DNA from: Anadara kagoshimensis
Lineage: Eukaryota; Mollusca; Bivalvia; Arcoida; Arcidae
Length of the DNA stretch: 64,000 nucleotides
Reading direction: 5' to 3'
Assembly: GCA_021292105.1 (NCBI GenBank)
Contig: CM037871.1
Span: forward strand, 58,488,866-58,552,865
Both the position numbers and the translations under genes were made by a program. The notes beneath the pieces were generated by a model. The model saw only the letters and a list, made by a program, of their open reading frames with translations. It was not told the DNA's origin and did no database searches. Shown here piece by piece: positions 48,201 through 61,263 of the stretch (position 1 is the stretch's first letter; each line of letters starts with the position of its first letter).

Positions 48201-51200
48201 TGAATTTAAAGAATATAGTAGACTTCGCCACTGTCAAAAACGTTCCCTATGCAAATCATGATCGTCATATTCATCTTTAGGAAAACGATAATAATTTATA
48301 CCAGTCTTATTTATGAAAATCTTTTTTAGTTTTTGACGTAAATGTAGCTACCAGAGTAAGGATTCAGATTATTTTTATTTTTTTATTCACATATAATTAA
48401 TACCCAGGAAATTATTATTTAAATTGCATGAAAATATATATATATAAATCATTTCTATGAAGAAATCAATGAAAAAATAACCATAATAATAATAAACAAA
48501 CCTTGGATGTCATGTTTAATATCGTAATCTAAAGGACCCTGATTAATAGCGCGTGTTTTATTAGATTAGATTATCATTAGTTACACATATTTTACCAATG
48601 TTTTTATTTTTTAATTGTACAATAGTGACATGCGTTACTTCTAATTTTTTATGAAACAATACAATTCAAAAGTAATACTTTAAAATAGTTTTCATGGAAC
48701 CACTGGGTGTGAATTAATACCTTTATATGGTTGATGAAACAGTAATTTATTATAAGTCAAAACCTTATATTTATTCTAATCCAGATATAAGACAAAATAT
48801 GTTCAGAACATTACAGGCAGTACGTCAAATTTGGTTTTCTCAAAACATCGTAGATGAGAACATATAAACTGTATGTTGTGTCGTTCGGCGTGTAGATATA
48901 CACAAGAGGTCTGTTTAAAAGCCAGAAAGCAAAGATTCCATTAATTGCAATGTATTGTACATTTCACTCCTAGATAATAAATCTCTGGATGCCGTGTTTT
49001 TGTCATTCTAATTAGATAATACTAATGTTTCAACAATGAGATACGTGTTTAAGATTAACGCCACAGGTCAAAAGGGCATTTGTTGTGTTACAACGCAGTT
49101 TAAACGTGCTCTGAAAATCTAAAACAGTAGGTTATGCATTAATATTCAGCTTATTATTATGTTGTTCTTCCTTTTAAAAAATGTGTGTATTGGAGGACCG
49201 TCCGTTGTTCCTTTGAAGACAAAATAGTTGCCCTATAGCACTATGACTATGCCAGTGAATAATAACGACAGTGTCCGTAATAAGCGTTTTATGAGATGTT
49301 TGTATTTGTGGTTTTTTTCTCATCTTTCTGAGTAGATGCAACTGTCATTTTTGTTACGTTAATTAATATTTTTATATAATTGATAATGAAACTGTAATAA
49401 TTTGATTACAAGTCAAGAATCGTATATTTATTCTAATCCAGGTATATGACAAAATATATTCTGGACATTACAGGACAGGAAGTACATCAGTTTCAGTCTT
49501 CTTAAAACGTCGTAGATAAGAATATATAACCTGTTTTGTCGCCGTGTAGATATACACAATGGGTCTGGTTTAAAGCCTGAAGATTCCATTTAATTGTAGA
49601 GTACATTTAACTCTTGAGATTATAAATCTCTGGACACCGTGTTTTTGTCACTCTATGCGCGACTAGTAGTGATATAGGTACGAAAAAAAGACGAGAACTG
49701 ATACGAAGGGTTCTACATACACACTGTGTATAATATATTTTTATCTAACATTTCCAACTTGGTTATTTAAACAAAAGAAACAACACTTGATGTGAAAAAA
49801 TTATATTTTACCACAGAAAAACACTGAACTATAAAATATTATGACATATGTTCTGTAGCAATGACATCATTATTTATATTTGACAAATCGGAGATTCCCT
49901 AATGACGTCACAATGAGAAATCCGACTTAAAGTGCACGTGTACCAATGTTGTATCAACACAGTGTGGTGATACAAGATTCTGTATCATGCGTGTTCGATA
50001 AAACTTGTATTTCGTAGAAAAACTAGTCTAATGTTAGATAAATATTTGCAAATGGACTTTTTGTAATATTTCAATCAATATTTTCATTTGTTTTTAGCAT
50101 CAGGTGTAACATCCCTTGAAAAAATTGAGGATTAAATATTTGTTCTTCTCTGCCTCTGAATAGAAAACTGAAAGGAGTTATGCTTTAGCAACCATTGTGA
50201 CAGAACTTTAGAAATTAAAACGTCAATGAATTACTACAACAATATTAACAAATTTATACAAAATAAATTGTTAACGGACTAATACAGTTCTAAACATTTC
50301 TAACTGGATTATTTCTTACAACATGCAACAAGTAAATGAGTTTGTTTAAACCATCATACTGAAGGTGACTAAATAGTCCCAATAAAACCTTAAATGCATA
50401 AAACAAAAAACAGTTCCAGTCACTTTTAACGTTTTCATCACTAAGAGTTTATAACGACAATTGAAGATTATTTAAAATCAATTATAATTTTTAAAATCTG
50501 GTTATGTATTTAGTTTCTTAATAAATGCGTTAAGATGGGCGAAATCATGCAACGCAACAAATTTTGCTTTCCGTATTACGTAATTAAGCTAAAAGCTATG
50601 AATACCCCCGGATTTCTGTTTGATGGTAATTTTAGTATATAAGATTTAACAAAAATTTACACGCAATCTGTACTGCTTTGGAATATATTGATTAAAACTG
50701 ACTTATTAACGACAGTCTATATACATGTTGTCTATGTTTATTTATATCTCATGATAAATCCGTGATTCCGTCAATTATTTTTGGTTTATTTGTAGTTTAC
50801 AATTAATGGGTACATTTCCGGTATTCCCATTTCGCTTCCTCATAGTAATGACTTTTCCACTTACCATGATTATCTGATATATTCGGTGTCACGCTTTTAA
50901 ATAACGCATTATTTTAAAAATCAAATTGTAACTATGCATAGTCTGTACACGAATGCCTATAACATACGCGTTGGTATATATAGCAGAAGAACATATTTGA
51001 ATATTCTTTGGTAGGAATATTCCTTTTTCCAGTTAGTACATTAATTCAAGAATACTACAGAAACTGTAAGTCCCAGTTGTTACATGGTTTAGCAACCGTG
51101 CTACTGTAACTCGGCGATACCTGTCATACTTAGAAATATATTACAACGTGCTTCATGGTAAATGTTCTATTTCACTAGGAACTTGTCTCATTTTGAGAGA

Positions 51201-51220
51201 GTTAGGTGTTTTCTGAGTAC
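48200..51220. other. AT-rich stretch with a tandem duplication
   Basis: Two diverged copies of about 280 bp, 48735-49015 and 49388-49660, share tatttattctaatccag, gtgtagatatacacaa and aatctctgga(t/c)(g/a)ccgtgttt, offset about 650 bp. Inverted scraps of atttttatctaacatt lie at about 49738 and 50025. No gene recognised. Confidence 0.6.
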
Positions 51221-51227
51221 ACAGGAT

Positions 51228-51420
51228 TCACGACAGTGTCTCCCAAAACACCTGGACATGTTCCCCAAAATGAAATTTTAGCTTCCAAAGCACCTTTTCA
51301 TGTTCCCAAAATGAAATAGTGTCTTCCAAAGTACCTGACCCTATTCCCATGGATAAAATTGTGTTTTCCAAATTACTTGACCGTGTTCCCAAAAATGAAA
51401 GGGTAGGTGACAAGTCTGAT
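51228..51420 (+). repeat. About 48-bp degenerate tandem repeat, four units
   Basis: Units share cttccaaa-cacct, atgttcccaaaatgaaat and gtgtcttcc. Because the period is about 48, the minus strand shows a repeating peptide (FWEHEKVLWK, FGEHVQVFWE), which I regard as a by-product. Confidence 0.75.
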
Positions 51421-51472
51421 TTTTTGGGCTTAACTTTTTTTATCTGAAACATCACAAAGAATTGACCCAATA

Positions 51473-52014
51473 CTGTAAATCAGGAATTTAATGCGTCATG
51501 AAATTAATGCGAATTGCCGATTTTGCTGTAAAATGCGTATTTAAATTAATGCGATTTTTTTTAAATTCCAAAAATTACTTTTGCCATTTTTTATCTTGAA
51601 AAAATAACAAAAACTATTAAATTATTTTCTTATGACTTGTTTATTATTCCATAAACATGTAATAATCATACACTTCGGCACCACAAAGAAATTCGTTTGG
51701 TGCATAAAAAGAATGTCCCGTTTCACTGTAAATCATTGTGTTTGAAACATGGCAATGTGGAAGTTTGTGACGAAAAAAGTCTTACTTATACCGCTAAATT
51801 TCTCTACAATTTATGAAGAGATTAATAATACTTTATACCAGAATTAGAGAATTATCGTCACGAGTTCTAATAAATGACCCATGATTACAACTTCCGGTTC
51901 AAGGGAGATAAATGATTTTACATTGAACTTTTGGAAATCGGAAAATTAATGCGACAAGAAATTAATGCGATGAAACAGGCCTCGCATTTTTCGCATTAAT
52001 TTCTTGATTTACAG
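51473..52014. mobile_element. TA-flanked MITE with 25-bp terminal inverted repeats
   Basis: The left end ctgtaaatcaggaatttaat and the inverted right end ctgtaaatcaagaaattaat continue into gcg, with TA on each side (51471-51472, 52015-52016). Several internal aaattaatgcga motifs repeat the subterminal sequence. No coding capacity; the TA flank suggests a Tc1/mariner-mobilised MITE. Confidence 0.8.
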
Positions 52015-52484
52015 TATATATTGAATAGAAATATCAGACATGCTAGTTTGAAATCGTCTCCGTGTAGATTTTGGTAAAGTAATTAAATTAGTAAAGGTTT
52101 TACATTTGTTATAATGAAATCAACCAGATGTGATAAACACGATTTTTTACCAATTATATACTTTTCCCAAATGTTGAGAAAGGTCCCAATTGGGTATTTT
52201 ATTATAATGACGGTTTTTTATAATGATTGCCATGTGTATTTGCTAATTTGAACAGATTATTTTGATTAAAAAAATCGAAAACAAAACATGCTATAGATGT
52301 AGTGACATAAACATTTATGCAGTTTCGATGAAATATGTCGATCACCACGTGTTGATATGCGATAATTCTGTTACATATCAGTCGTTAAATTTCAAATATA
52401 TTTTAGCTAAATCGTGCTAAGAAATGTGTGTTGAATATTCATTGAACTCTACTATTGCTATTTTTGTGATATGTTTGTATATTC

Positions 52485-52640
52485 AAACACAAACAAAGCA
52501 GTCCATGTCCAAATCCCAATCCCAGAAGCAAAGTAATCAAAAAGTAAGCAACCCCTCCCTGATGAGTTTTCCACGTGTAATATCAAAATAGTATATGAAA
52601 GGTCGTGGAATTATGGAACGTCAAATATATTTCAGATAAA
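52485..52640 (-). repeat. R-family repeat copy
   Basis: gcagtccatgtccaaatccc, agaagcaaagtaa and ggaattatggaacgtcaaat. The central cttccgg part is deleted. Confidence 0.75.
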
Positions 52641-54679
52641 CCACTTCACAAGACATGCACGAATGCAGAACTGTATGCATTAGCATAAATCACTTAAATC
52701 AAATACCTTCAATCTGGTAAATGCCAATAATAGATAAATGATGGAGAGTTTTCATTAATTTAATTGTTCATTGTCACATTTAAGATATATCGCTCAAAAT
52801 TCTTAATGCTTTATGTCAAGCGGGGAACAATATATTTTCCTGAACTAATTTGGTATGTCATAATAAAGCAGGGAAATATTTAAATCTGTCCCAGGGGTAT
52901 TGTCATCATTTTTATATCGTTACAACTATTACTACAATAAATCAGACACTGTATCATTATAATTATTACAATTGTAATTTTGTTATTATAATTTATTGAT
53001 CGGGTGTAAGTTTGTTATAAAGGCGGTTCAATTAACATCAATCGATGTCAAATATTGTAATGGTAAAACGATGTAAGCAATCAAATTCCAGGTATCAGCT
53101 ACTGAAAAGAAATAAATTATTGTTTTATTGTTACATGGTATGCACTTTTTATTCGAAAAAACTATCACTGAATACAACTGCAACAGGTGCTTGTTTGCAT
53201 TGCATGAAAGCCAAGATTGACAGAATTGCAAATACGTGGTCTTTGTTGCAGGTACTTTTATGGATTTTTGTAGGTTTGATTTTTATTCTTAATCTTTTCG
53301 AAGGCAGTTGATATACATCCCATCCTAGGCATAGTGAATTCCCCATGAAACAGTTGCCCACTTGATCAAACAACCAAAGATACTTCAAATTGGTTTCAAT
53401 AATTATGATTTACTTTTGAGACATACTAGTAATTGTTTTACTTAAAAGTTTCAAAGTTAAGCTAGAAATTTTATATAATAGCATGCTTATTAAAACATTA
53501 TAACAAATACTAAATACATATAAAGGATTCACAAGGGATTCAACGTTAAGACCTCATGTTTTGTGTCTAACCAGTGTTTTTTTTAAGCTACACGCAAGTA
53601 CCTCAGCACTGAGTTTGTTAACTCTTACAATTTTAGTTCTCCCTTGCCACTACCAAAATTATTAGTGTCTGTCATAAAATGATAAATATACATATAATCT
53701 TGTCTTTTTTAAGCACAGCGGTAGGTTGTTTAATATCAATGTCCATTATGGGTAGTATAGATTTCTACCCGTTTGATGTTATAGAGCTAAGAAAAAAATG
53801 TTGATTCTTTAACTGATGGATGCACTCAAGTTAACGATTAGTGGGAATGACTTCAATGTTCAATATTATATTTTTAATTGTCAGACCCATAGGAATATAA
53901 TATTCCTGAATCTAAAGACTTCACTGAAAAACGAACATAAACACAATTGTTATTTGTCTTTTTGTTTCTGATGTTACAAAATACATAATTACCTGAAGAC
54001 ATGTCTATATTTAAAGGATCATTCGCAAAATAAAGTTCAACCAAGAAAAAATAATATCTGTTGAAAACGGAAACCGGCACTACGTGTTTTGTATAATATT
54101 GGCTTAAGGCTGTGCTCCAAGAAGCTTAAAGTCTTTAGTATCGAGGATGATAATAATGTCTGATTGTGTCTGGTTTGTTTTACTCATCTGTTTATATTTA
54201 ATCTTACAAGATAACAAGACATTTTGATAAAAAAGTCGATTGCTAAATACAATTCTTTATTAACAATGGATAACTCTTGCAGTTTAATACCGTTCAAATA
54301 AACCAAATATAATATGTTTATGGGCTATCTGTACTTAATAACACAACGAATACAAAATGTAAAAATTTCATTTTAAAAACCCAGCCGTTTTAAAACTGAT
54401 ACATTGTGTTTCAAATTATTCCTTTATATGATTACTATCAATTTCAAATTCAAAACAGGTATTTTATGGGTATGTGGTCTATTGATTAAATTGTCACACC
54501 CTAGTTGCAAATCCCACACGAGTAAATCCTAGCATTAGTTTGCTTGCTGAAGTGTTAGTTGTTTCTCTGGTTACTCCGGTTTCTTCCATCACCTGAGAAC
54601 TGACCGCTGTGGTTAGTACAGTAAGTCCTGACTGAAGTGGGAGTATTATTCCAATACACTCCAATAAAAACTCTCGTAA
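52641..54679. other. AT-rich stretch, no gene recognised
   Basis: Open frames at 53028-53388 on both strands overlap each other and have no recognisable motif. Near 54540-54620 a GC-richer piece (ctccggtttcttccatcacc, minus strand gaaaccggagtaaccagag) resembles a dispersed motif I associate with animal repeats. Confidence 0.45.
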
Positions 54680-55100
54680 ATCATGAACAAACATTCTAAT
54701 CCATGTCCAAGTCAAAATCCAGAAGCAAAGTAAAAACTTCGAAACTGACTAATCATATTAAGCATGTGAACGTTCACCAGTGAAGTAAGGCCGGGTTCTC
54801 CTTAGGGTAAGCATCTATCATCATAAAGAACATGCTAACACAAACGACACAACTGGTACTTTTGTTTGTATCCGTTTGCTCGCTGCGTTTTCGTGTCCTC
54901 TGAGACAGATTATAATGAATACGTATTCTTATTACTAAACCTGTTGTAGTTAAAAACAAACATACTAATCTATGTCCGAATCACAACCCAGAAGCAAAGT
55001 AAAAACATTGAAACTGACAAGTCTGGTTAGACACGTGAACTTCCACCAGGGAAGTGAGGCCGGGTGCTCCGGGAGGGTAACACCTCCTGTGTAACTTTGA
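54680..55100 (-). repeat. Two R-family copies in tandem orientation
   Basis: Copy a (54680-54815) has ctaatccatgtccaagtc, gaagtaaggccgggttctcc. Copy b (54950-55100) has ctaatctatgtccgaatca, gttagacacgtgaacttcc and gggtgctccgggagggtaac. They are separated by about 135 bp of unrelated sequence. Confidence 0.85.
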
Positions 55101-55109
55101 CGGTCGTTA

Positions 55110-55260
55110 AGAAATTACATTTGTCATCAATAGCGCTCGGGCCAGAATTGTGGAAATCAAATATTTTGGAGATGTTAAAAAAATGTATTATATCAAATCC
55201 ATCTAAGTGAATACTACTTTGTTCAACATTCTTTTATTGTGAGTTTTAGTCAAACCACAG
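55110..55260 (+). repeat. Diverged third copy of the MITE-like repeat
   Basis: gtcatcaatagcgctcggg, ccagaattgtggaaatcaaa and ttggagatgtta follow the order seen at 42785-42990. Confidence 0.5.
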
Positions 55261-55514
55261 ATGATAAGTCTCGATATAAGTGTTAACTTTACATATTTTA
55301 AATATTCAATTTTCAATATTTCAGGTTACATAATAACCAGCTAGATGGGCATCCCTTATTAAACCGGAGAACAAGCTATTTAGCCATTACCGTTTGTTGT
55401 GGTCTACCAAACATTATTCAGATGCGTAATAATAAAATACGAAACTTTGTATAAAAGTGACTTCTAGATATTGAAAAAAGATATGTCATCGCATGTATGA
55501 TTTTTCTAACAAGT

Positions 55515-55815
55515 GAATTGTTGACCCAGAGATATTGCAAACATATGCGTATCAGGGCTCTCAAAAAGTTTTGTTATCGTTATCACAGTATTTTATAAGT
55601 ATCCTGTCTCTGTGTCCAGGATTGCCCAGATATATCTGAGGTCCCCTAATTCTATGTTCTTTTTACTCAATTGTTAAGTACACGCGTTGCAAGCGTAGCT
55701 AGCTAAACAAGAGGTGCTTACCCTTCCGGAACACGTGGCCTCACTTCCCTGGTGGAAGTTCACGTTTTTACCTAATTTGTCAGTTTCAAATTTTTTAGTA
55801 TGTTTGATTTTGATT
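55515..55815 (+). repeat. R-family repeat, long copy
   Basis: gttgacccagagatattgc, tgtccaggattgccca, gtagctagctaaacaagagg, cccttccggaacacgtgg and ccctggtggaagttcacg. Confidence 0.9.
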
Positions 55816-55819
55816 TGGC

Positions 55820-57849
55820 ATACCGTTATTATATAATTGATTGGTGAAATCTGGAACTGTTCGTTTACGATATTACTTTTATATGAATTCAAAAATCTTT
55901 TTTTTTGATTCAGTCATAAATTGAAGTCAAATACAGACCATGGTGTTGGGAAAAAGGCAATCCATTAAAAATTCTCAATGAAACCGCGGATAAAATGATC
56001 ACGAAAGATAAAGCTTGTTAAATCTAATCGGACGTTATGATTTCCATATGGGGCTGGATTGCTTGCTTTTTGAAAATTAGGACGATTATTGAACTTGACA
56101 CTTAGACAAAAATCGAATTAGGATGCATACACATCTAGACACCATATATTGAACGATATTAACAGTACGTAATACCTTTTATTTTCATGCTTTCAAACCA
56201 TGAAACAAGATAAAATATTTTGTTGGGTTGTAACCACTGAGACAATTTTCCACCGAGGACAGATTTGTAGAAAATTATACTAATTATATGTTAAAATACA
56301 AGTTAATGAATAATATTTTATACAATTATTTTTTTTCGATTTCAATTAATAATTTACTTATTACAAGAAAATGTCTCATACTAAGACACATAGAGTAAGA
56401 GTCTTCCATTGCCTGTGACTGGATAACTAAAGCCGAAAATGCAATTTAACTTATTGATAGGCACAACCGAAATGTAATATTACCGTTTTTATTATTTATG
56501 AAACAAATATTTGGAGCTGAAAGTCTTGCCTTGGTCAATAGCAAAAACCCCTATACAAGGACATGTAGTGAAATTCCATGAGTTAAACTTATATTTCACT
56601 TTAAAAATCAAAATTAAAAATTGTGCTACCTAATACCAATCTAGATCGAAGCACTAATGATTACTTGATTACTTAAACTAATGATAACTTAAATTTAGAC
56701 ATTAAAACGTGGTAGTTTTTATGGGTTGTAATTTGAGATTTTTTTAACTCCTCCATGAAAGAAGATTCCTTATGCCAATTACGCCATAAAACTCGTAAGC
56801 AGATATTAATGACTCGTATTTTTACTGTTTGGCTGTAATTTCGTTATGTCGTATGAACACTTTTTATTACATTTTTTACAAAATCGAAACTTTCTGAAGA
56901 AATTCTAAAAATATTACTTTTAATTATTTTTAATGTTATTTCATTATTAATTTTTTTTCTCAAAAATTTTGAATTTTTTTCATAATATCTGAGAAATAAC
57001 TTCAAAAAATTTCAATTCTAAAAATGACAACAATTTTGCAAGTAGTAAGATAAAACTGATGTTCTGTCAAATGTTTTAATGTTAACTTTAACAGACGTAA
57101 AATGCAATTAAAGTAAAAGAAACCGTTTAAATTTCAAACACAAAATTCTGAAACCTCAAAAATATATGTAAGCGAATTTATATGATTTATTTAAAAAACT
57201 AAAAAAAAATGTTCTATTTCTTTTTTAAATGCATGAAAAGTAATTATCAAGATTAAGAGAACATTAATAGAGAAAGTCTACCTACCTAAACAATACATTT
57301 CAAATATGTATATATAGTCTTACCTTTCCTTTCAGTCCTAAATCGCTAAATGACAGTAATTAAATATATAGTTATTATATACACACACAATATGTTGATT
57401 ATGTGTCTTTATATCCTCCTAGAAACAACTATCTCCGGTAAGTGAGTTTCATTCGAAGATACCAAGCAACCAATCTCCTTTATAGACAATAGAGCAATTC
57501 AATTTATCAATTGACAATGTCCGTGGGGTGCTTTCACATGAAACTTTGGGATTAGGATCGATGGTTTAACACATATGATGTCAGGAGCTTATATTTCCCT
57601 GGATATTGTTACATATCGTTAAAGGATGAGGAATTATTAGCAATAATTGACCATATTGTGTTGACAGTCCAAGATAACAATAGTTTCTATATAAGACTGG
57701 TTTCACATTCAACGCTGATACTGTTTAGAGATCAGTTAAGACTCCATCAACGATTTACAGTTTATTATCAAACAGTTTAAATACACATCAATCAACAGAA
57801 ATATAACAGGAAATTATTTCATTACACGCACATTCAAAAGTCTAAAGCA
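55820..57849. other. AT-rich stretch, nothing recognised
   Basis: Long A- and T-rich runs, stops in all frames, no repeat shared with the rest of the window that I could see. Confidence 0.5.
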
Positions 57850-58400
57850 TCCATTTTCTTGAAAGCTTTAAGCCATTTGCATATTAGACATGATAATTAC
57901 CAAAATCGATCTAAGACGATACATTGTTTGTTTCGGACAGAACTACGTCATAGAAGTTTGAATGTCTAATAAAGCCGATACAGGCTTGGTCATTGACCAT
58001 GATGGGCCCTTTCCCTTTTTTCTATTTTTAAACTTTTTCGTAAAATTGCAAGTAAACATCGCCCCCATTTTATGATATTTTCAATCTTAAAACATGATTA
58101 TAATTATTACTGGAAATGTTTGTTGTTTTTTTTTTACTCCAGCTTCAAAGCATATTTTTATATAAATAAACTTCAGTCTCCACATGACCGTCACATAACT
58201 GACACGAAGATATTTTTATATTGAATACACACAGACCATTTTTAAATATTTTTATAACATTAAGCAAACAATCATTGTATATAGACAATTATATTAAAAT
58301 AATTTGTGGGAAAATATATAAGTTTTTAAAAAATTTGATAAAAATTATATACAGAATAACATACATGTGTGTATTTGGAAATGGATTAGTCTGTTTGTTT
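57850..58400 (+). repeat. Direct repeat D, copy 1
   Basis: Shares with 62208-62690, in order: tagacatgataattac, gatacattgtttgttt, aaattgcaagtaaac, cttaaaacatgattata and aatttgtgggaaaatatata. The copies are about 4.36 kb apart and perhaps 70-75% identical by eye. Similarity continues weakly to about 58500 (tatttcaagtctcgtagat). Confidence 0.8.
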
Positions 58401-58984
58401 TTGATATGATGATTATTGTTGAAGAAGCTATTTCAAGTCTCGTAGATTAAGTGTTTTAGCCTTATGGATTTGTTTTCCATTCATTACTAAGACGCAATTT
58501 GCATTTCATTTCTCTTTTTAAAAAAATACATAAAGAGTTACAAACCGCTAATCTTTCTTGAAAAAAAGTCTAAATATGAATATAACAAACACGTTTGACT
58601 AGAGGCCGATAGAAGCAATTTGAATCGATTCTAAGTACTATACGGTGTTTATGGTAGTTTAAATGCTATTCGAATTTTTGAACAACGATGTTACACAATC
58701 AATTTAAATACAATTACATATTATACCGGTTTTAATATATGATTAGATTAGATTCAATCGACAAAAATGTTATAAAACATTCAACAGGAATTTACAGCCT
58801 TTACTTAACCCAAACACACTATCAATTAAGCATAGTAGTTATAGAGCAATACAAACAAAGTTTGCTGTCCTTATTCGCCAATTTAACCTGATTTCAGATC
58901 ACAGTATCAGTATAAAAGGGTTTTGTTTTATAATATTTCTCTGATTTATTTGTATTTTCTCTGAACTTGCTATGCCTATTAGTC

Positions 58985-59145
58985 TGGGAGCAGCTTGCAA
59001 AACACAAAAATGTAGTCCGCACAATGTTTCTTTGTTGATAATATAAGTTCAGGATGTGCTTAATCATAATCCGAGTGATGCCACTTTGGCACAAGTGGGG
59101 AAACTGAAAAATCCAAGATGGCGGCCAATATGGCTGACAAAACTA
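58985..59145. repeat. Inverted repeat, left arm, with YY1-like motif
   Basis: Contains tagtccgcacaatgttt, gatgccactttggca and aatccaagatggcggccaat. The same three blocks occur inverted and in order at 61905-62060. The aagatggcggc block matches the YY1 binding consensus. Confidence 0.75.
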
Positions 59146-59502
59146 TAATATCGTATATATAGTAATAATAGCCACATACAATTAATTAAAGAGTCATTTT
59201 ATAGGTTTCAGTGGTCAACAAAGTTGTTTTTGGTTTTAATATTCACACAGAATGGATATTTGAGCCAGTTTTGACATATTGTAAATAATGTATTGTCGAA
59301 ATTGGGACTTTTCACAAAAACGTTCTTATTAATGACATACATAATTTATACATTTTATGATGCTTGAAAAATCTATCAAAATAGATAAAATTTTTATCTG
59401 AAATATCTGATTGTACATAATCCGGTTAATAATTGACTAGTGATGAATCAAGCAAGCGAATATGGGATACCATTCATGCATTGGAGAAAAAAGGTGTAAA
59501 TA

Positions 59503-60790
59503 ATGCACAATATAAATTGTCATTTGAAACGCATTGAAGCAGGGAATAATTCCAATAAACCTAACCATCAAAGTATAGGTGACGGTCAGACATATAGACA
59601 GTTTAATGTTCGTGTACATTGTCTGTTCTGTGGAGAGGAAGATATCATGGATTCAGATTCTACTCATCTAAGTCTATGGTTGTACTATGTCAAAATGCTG
59701 ATCGTAAAGGGGGATAAACATATACAGGACAATATTTTAGAGGCATGTGAAATGAATAGAAGTGGAAGAAGATGATATACCTATAGAGGTTGTTGCTTAG
59801 AATATTATCACAGAATGTAAAGATATCAAAGAAAGATAGTTATATAGGCTCTTGATACAGAAGAAGTTCTACACTACTTAGTTTGTTATCTAATTTGTCA
59901 AACAAACTTTCTTACACTATCCCTAGCTTGCTTATTGGTAAATAAGTCACTAGCATTCTGATTAATCGACCAACTCCTTGCAGATAACAAGAGAAAAGCA
60001 CAACATTTAGGCTTTCCTATGACTTCGGAGTGACATGTTTATATACTGTGGTTTCATTAATTTAGTATGATGAATTGAACTGGTTTAACTCGTCTGCTGC
60101 AGTAACTGCAGGAAAAACTGCAAGAGCTATAACTGGTTCTGGTGGTAGACTGATACAGGCTGTTGCAGATAACCTTGATGCTAACATTTCATCACAAATT
60201 GGGCTTAAATCTACACATCCTCTTACACTTCTTCTTACCCAACAACGAATTTCCTTATATTTCCCAGCAATCTGGCAAATCGGTAATAATGAAGAAAACT
60301 CTTGAGAGCCAAATAACCCCCTGCCCCCAACATTGACATCATGACCTTGACCTTTGACTTATGCACATAAATATGGTATGTATCACATTGTCTCTTGTTG
60401 GTTTACATTTATGCCAAGTTCGATGATAAAGTTATGGGGCGGATGCGATATTAGGACGGAAAACCAGACGGACAGACAGACAGGGCAAATCCTATGTACC
60501 CATGTAAACTTCGTTTATACCTTCGCGGGGGGGGGGTATAATAAAGAGGATATGAAAGCCCCAACAGTCTTAGATGTAAAAGTAAAACATTATCATGGTA
60601 CTATAAACTCAATATAACTCTAGGTGAAAGAAAACAGACAATGTTGCCTCTGAAGGTATTTTAGAACATGCAACCATGGTGCAAAGGGCGTGTGAATTAG
60701 ATTTTGATTTCTTAAGTATTGCATGTATGGCAAAACTCCAGGATTCGGCGCCTGTTATTGACATGGTTCCACTAGATGACTGCTATTTGT
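59503..60790 (+). pseudogene. Decayed copy of an unnamed multicopy invertebrate ORF family
   Basis: Scattered conserved blocks in one direction but several frames. The first open segment (59503-59775) has a CxxC knuckle, RVHCLFCGEED. The second (59960-60045) reads LIDQLLADNKRKAQHLGF. The third (60068-60305) reads YDELNWFNSSAAV followed by LIQAVADNLDANIS and a GLKSTH block. From memory, long mollusc and annelid proteins of unknown function show this order: a CxxC start, an LGF..SY.EV..F..SAA block, then an F(I/V)QYVADN.D.N stretch. Many stops and shifts separate the blocks. The repeat at 60296-60540 is inserted after the third block. An open stretch at 60630-60792 (ACELDFDFLSIACMAKLQDS) may be more of it. 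Function unknown; a mobile-element origin is possible. Confidence 0.45.
60296..60540 (-). repeat. Dispersed repeat with GTCT microsatellite, copy 2
   Basis: Reverse orientation of 23509-23745: cttgagagccaaataaccc, gaccttgacctttgac, gacggacagacagacaggg and accttcgcgggg ending in ggtata. It interrupts the decayed ORF copy. Confidence 0.8.
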
Positions 60791-60849
60791 GAAAGTAGAT
60801 GTTAATGAATGCAGACAAACTTTTATTGTATTTGCAGCTGAACAAAAGT

Positions 60850-60985
60850 TATACACACGTGCCGGGTATAGCTAGTTAAACATGAGGTGCTAACCCTTCA
60901 GTAGCATCTGGCATCACTTCTTTAAATTTAATTTTCCAGTTTCCAATATGAGTTGATCATGGATTGGTATGTTCATTTTTTATTA
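60850..60985 (+). repeat. R-family repeat, degenerate copy
   Basis: gggtatagctagttaaacat, gaggtgctaacccttcag and catggattggtatgttc match the core at low identity. Confidence 0.7.
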
Positions 60986-61263
60986 TATCGAGTTTATATT
61001 GAATGTCATATCAGTACAGATAGATTTGTTTCCAAAAATTGTGCTTAGATTAGGGGTTAATATGGATATGCTGATGAGTTTTGTTGGATGCGTAGGTGTC
61101 GTAAAGGCGAACTCTAGTTTAGAAGTGCTACTAAAAGTGACATTTTGAGGGGTCGCCTCTTTGCAAAAACATTCCACAGAATGTAAAAGCATAAGCAGTG
61201 TTGTGTGAAATTGTAGTGGATGTTACAGACTATAGTAACTAGATTGAAGACATTAGTGATGTA

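Noticed and set aside
51228-51470. 80-residue minus-strand repeat protein (FWEHEKVLWK-like)
   Set aside because: Explained by a degenerate 48-bp tandem repeat; unit boundaries vary and nothing suggests expression.
31525-55100. A conserved short protein encoded by R (frame beginning MSESQSRSKVK in some copies)
   Set aside because: Most copies have an in-frame TAG in aagttaggtt, and the frame is not maintained; only a few copies are open by chance.
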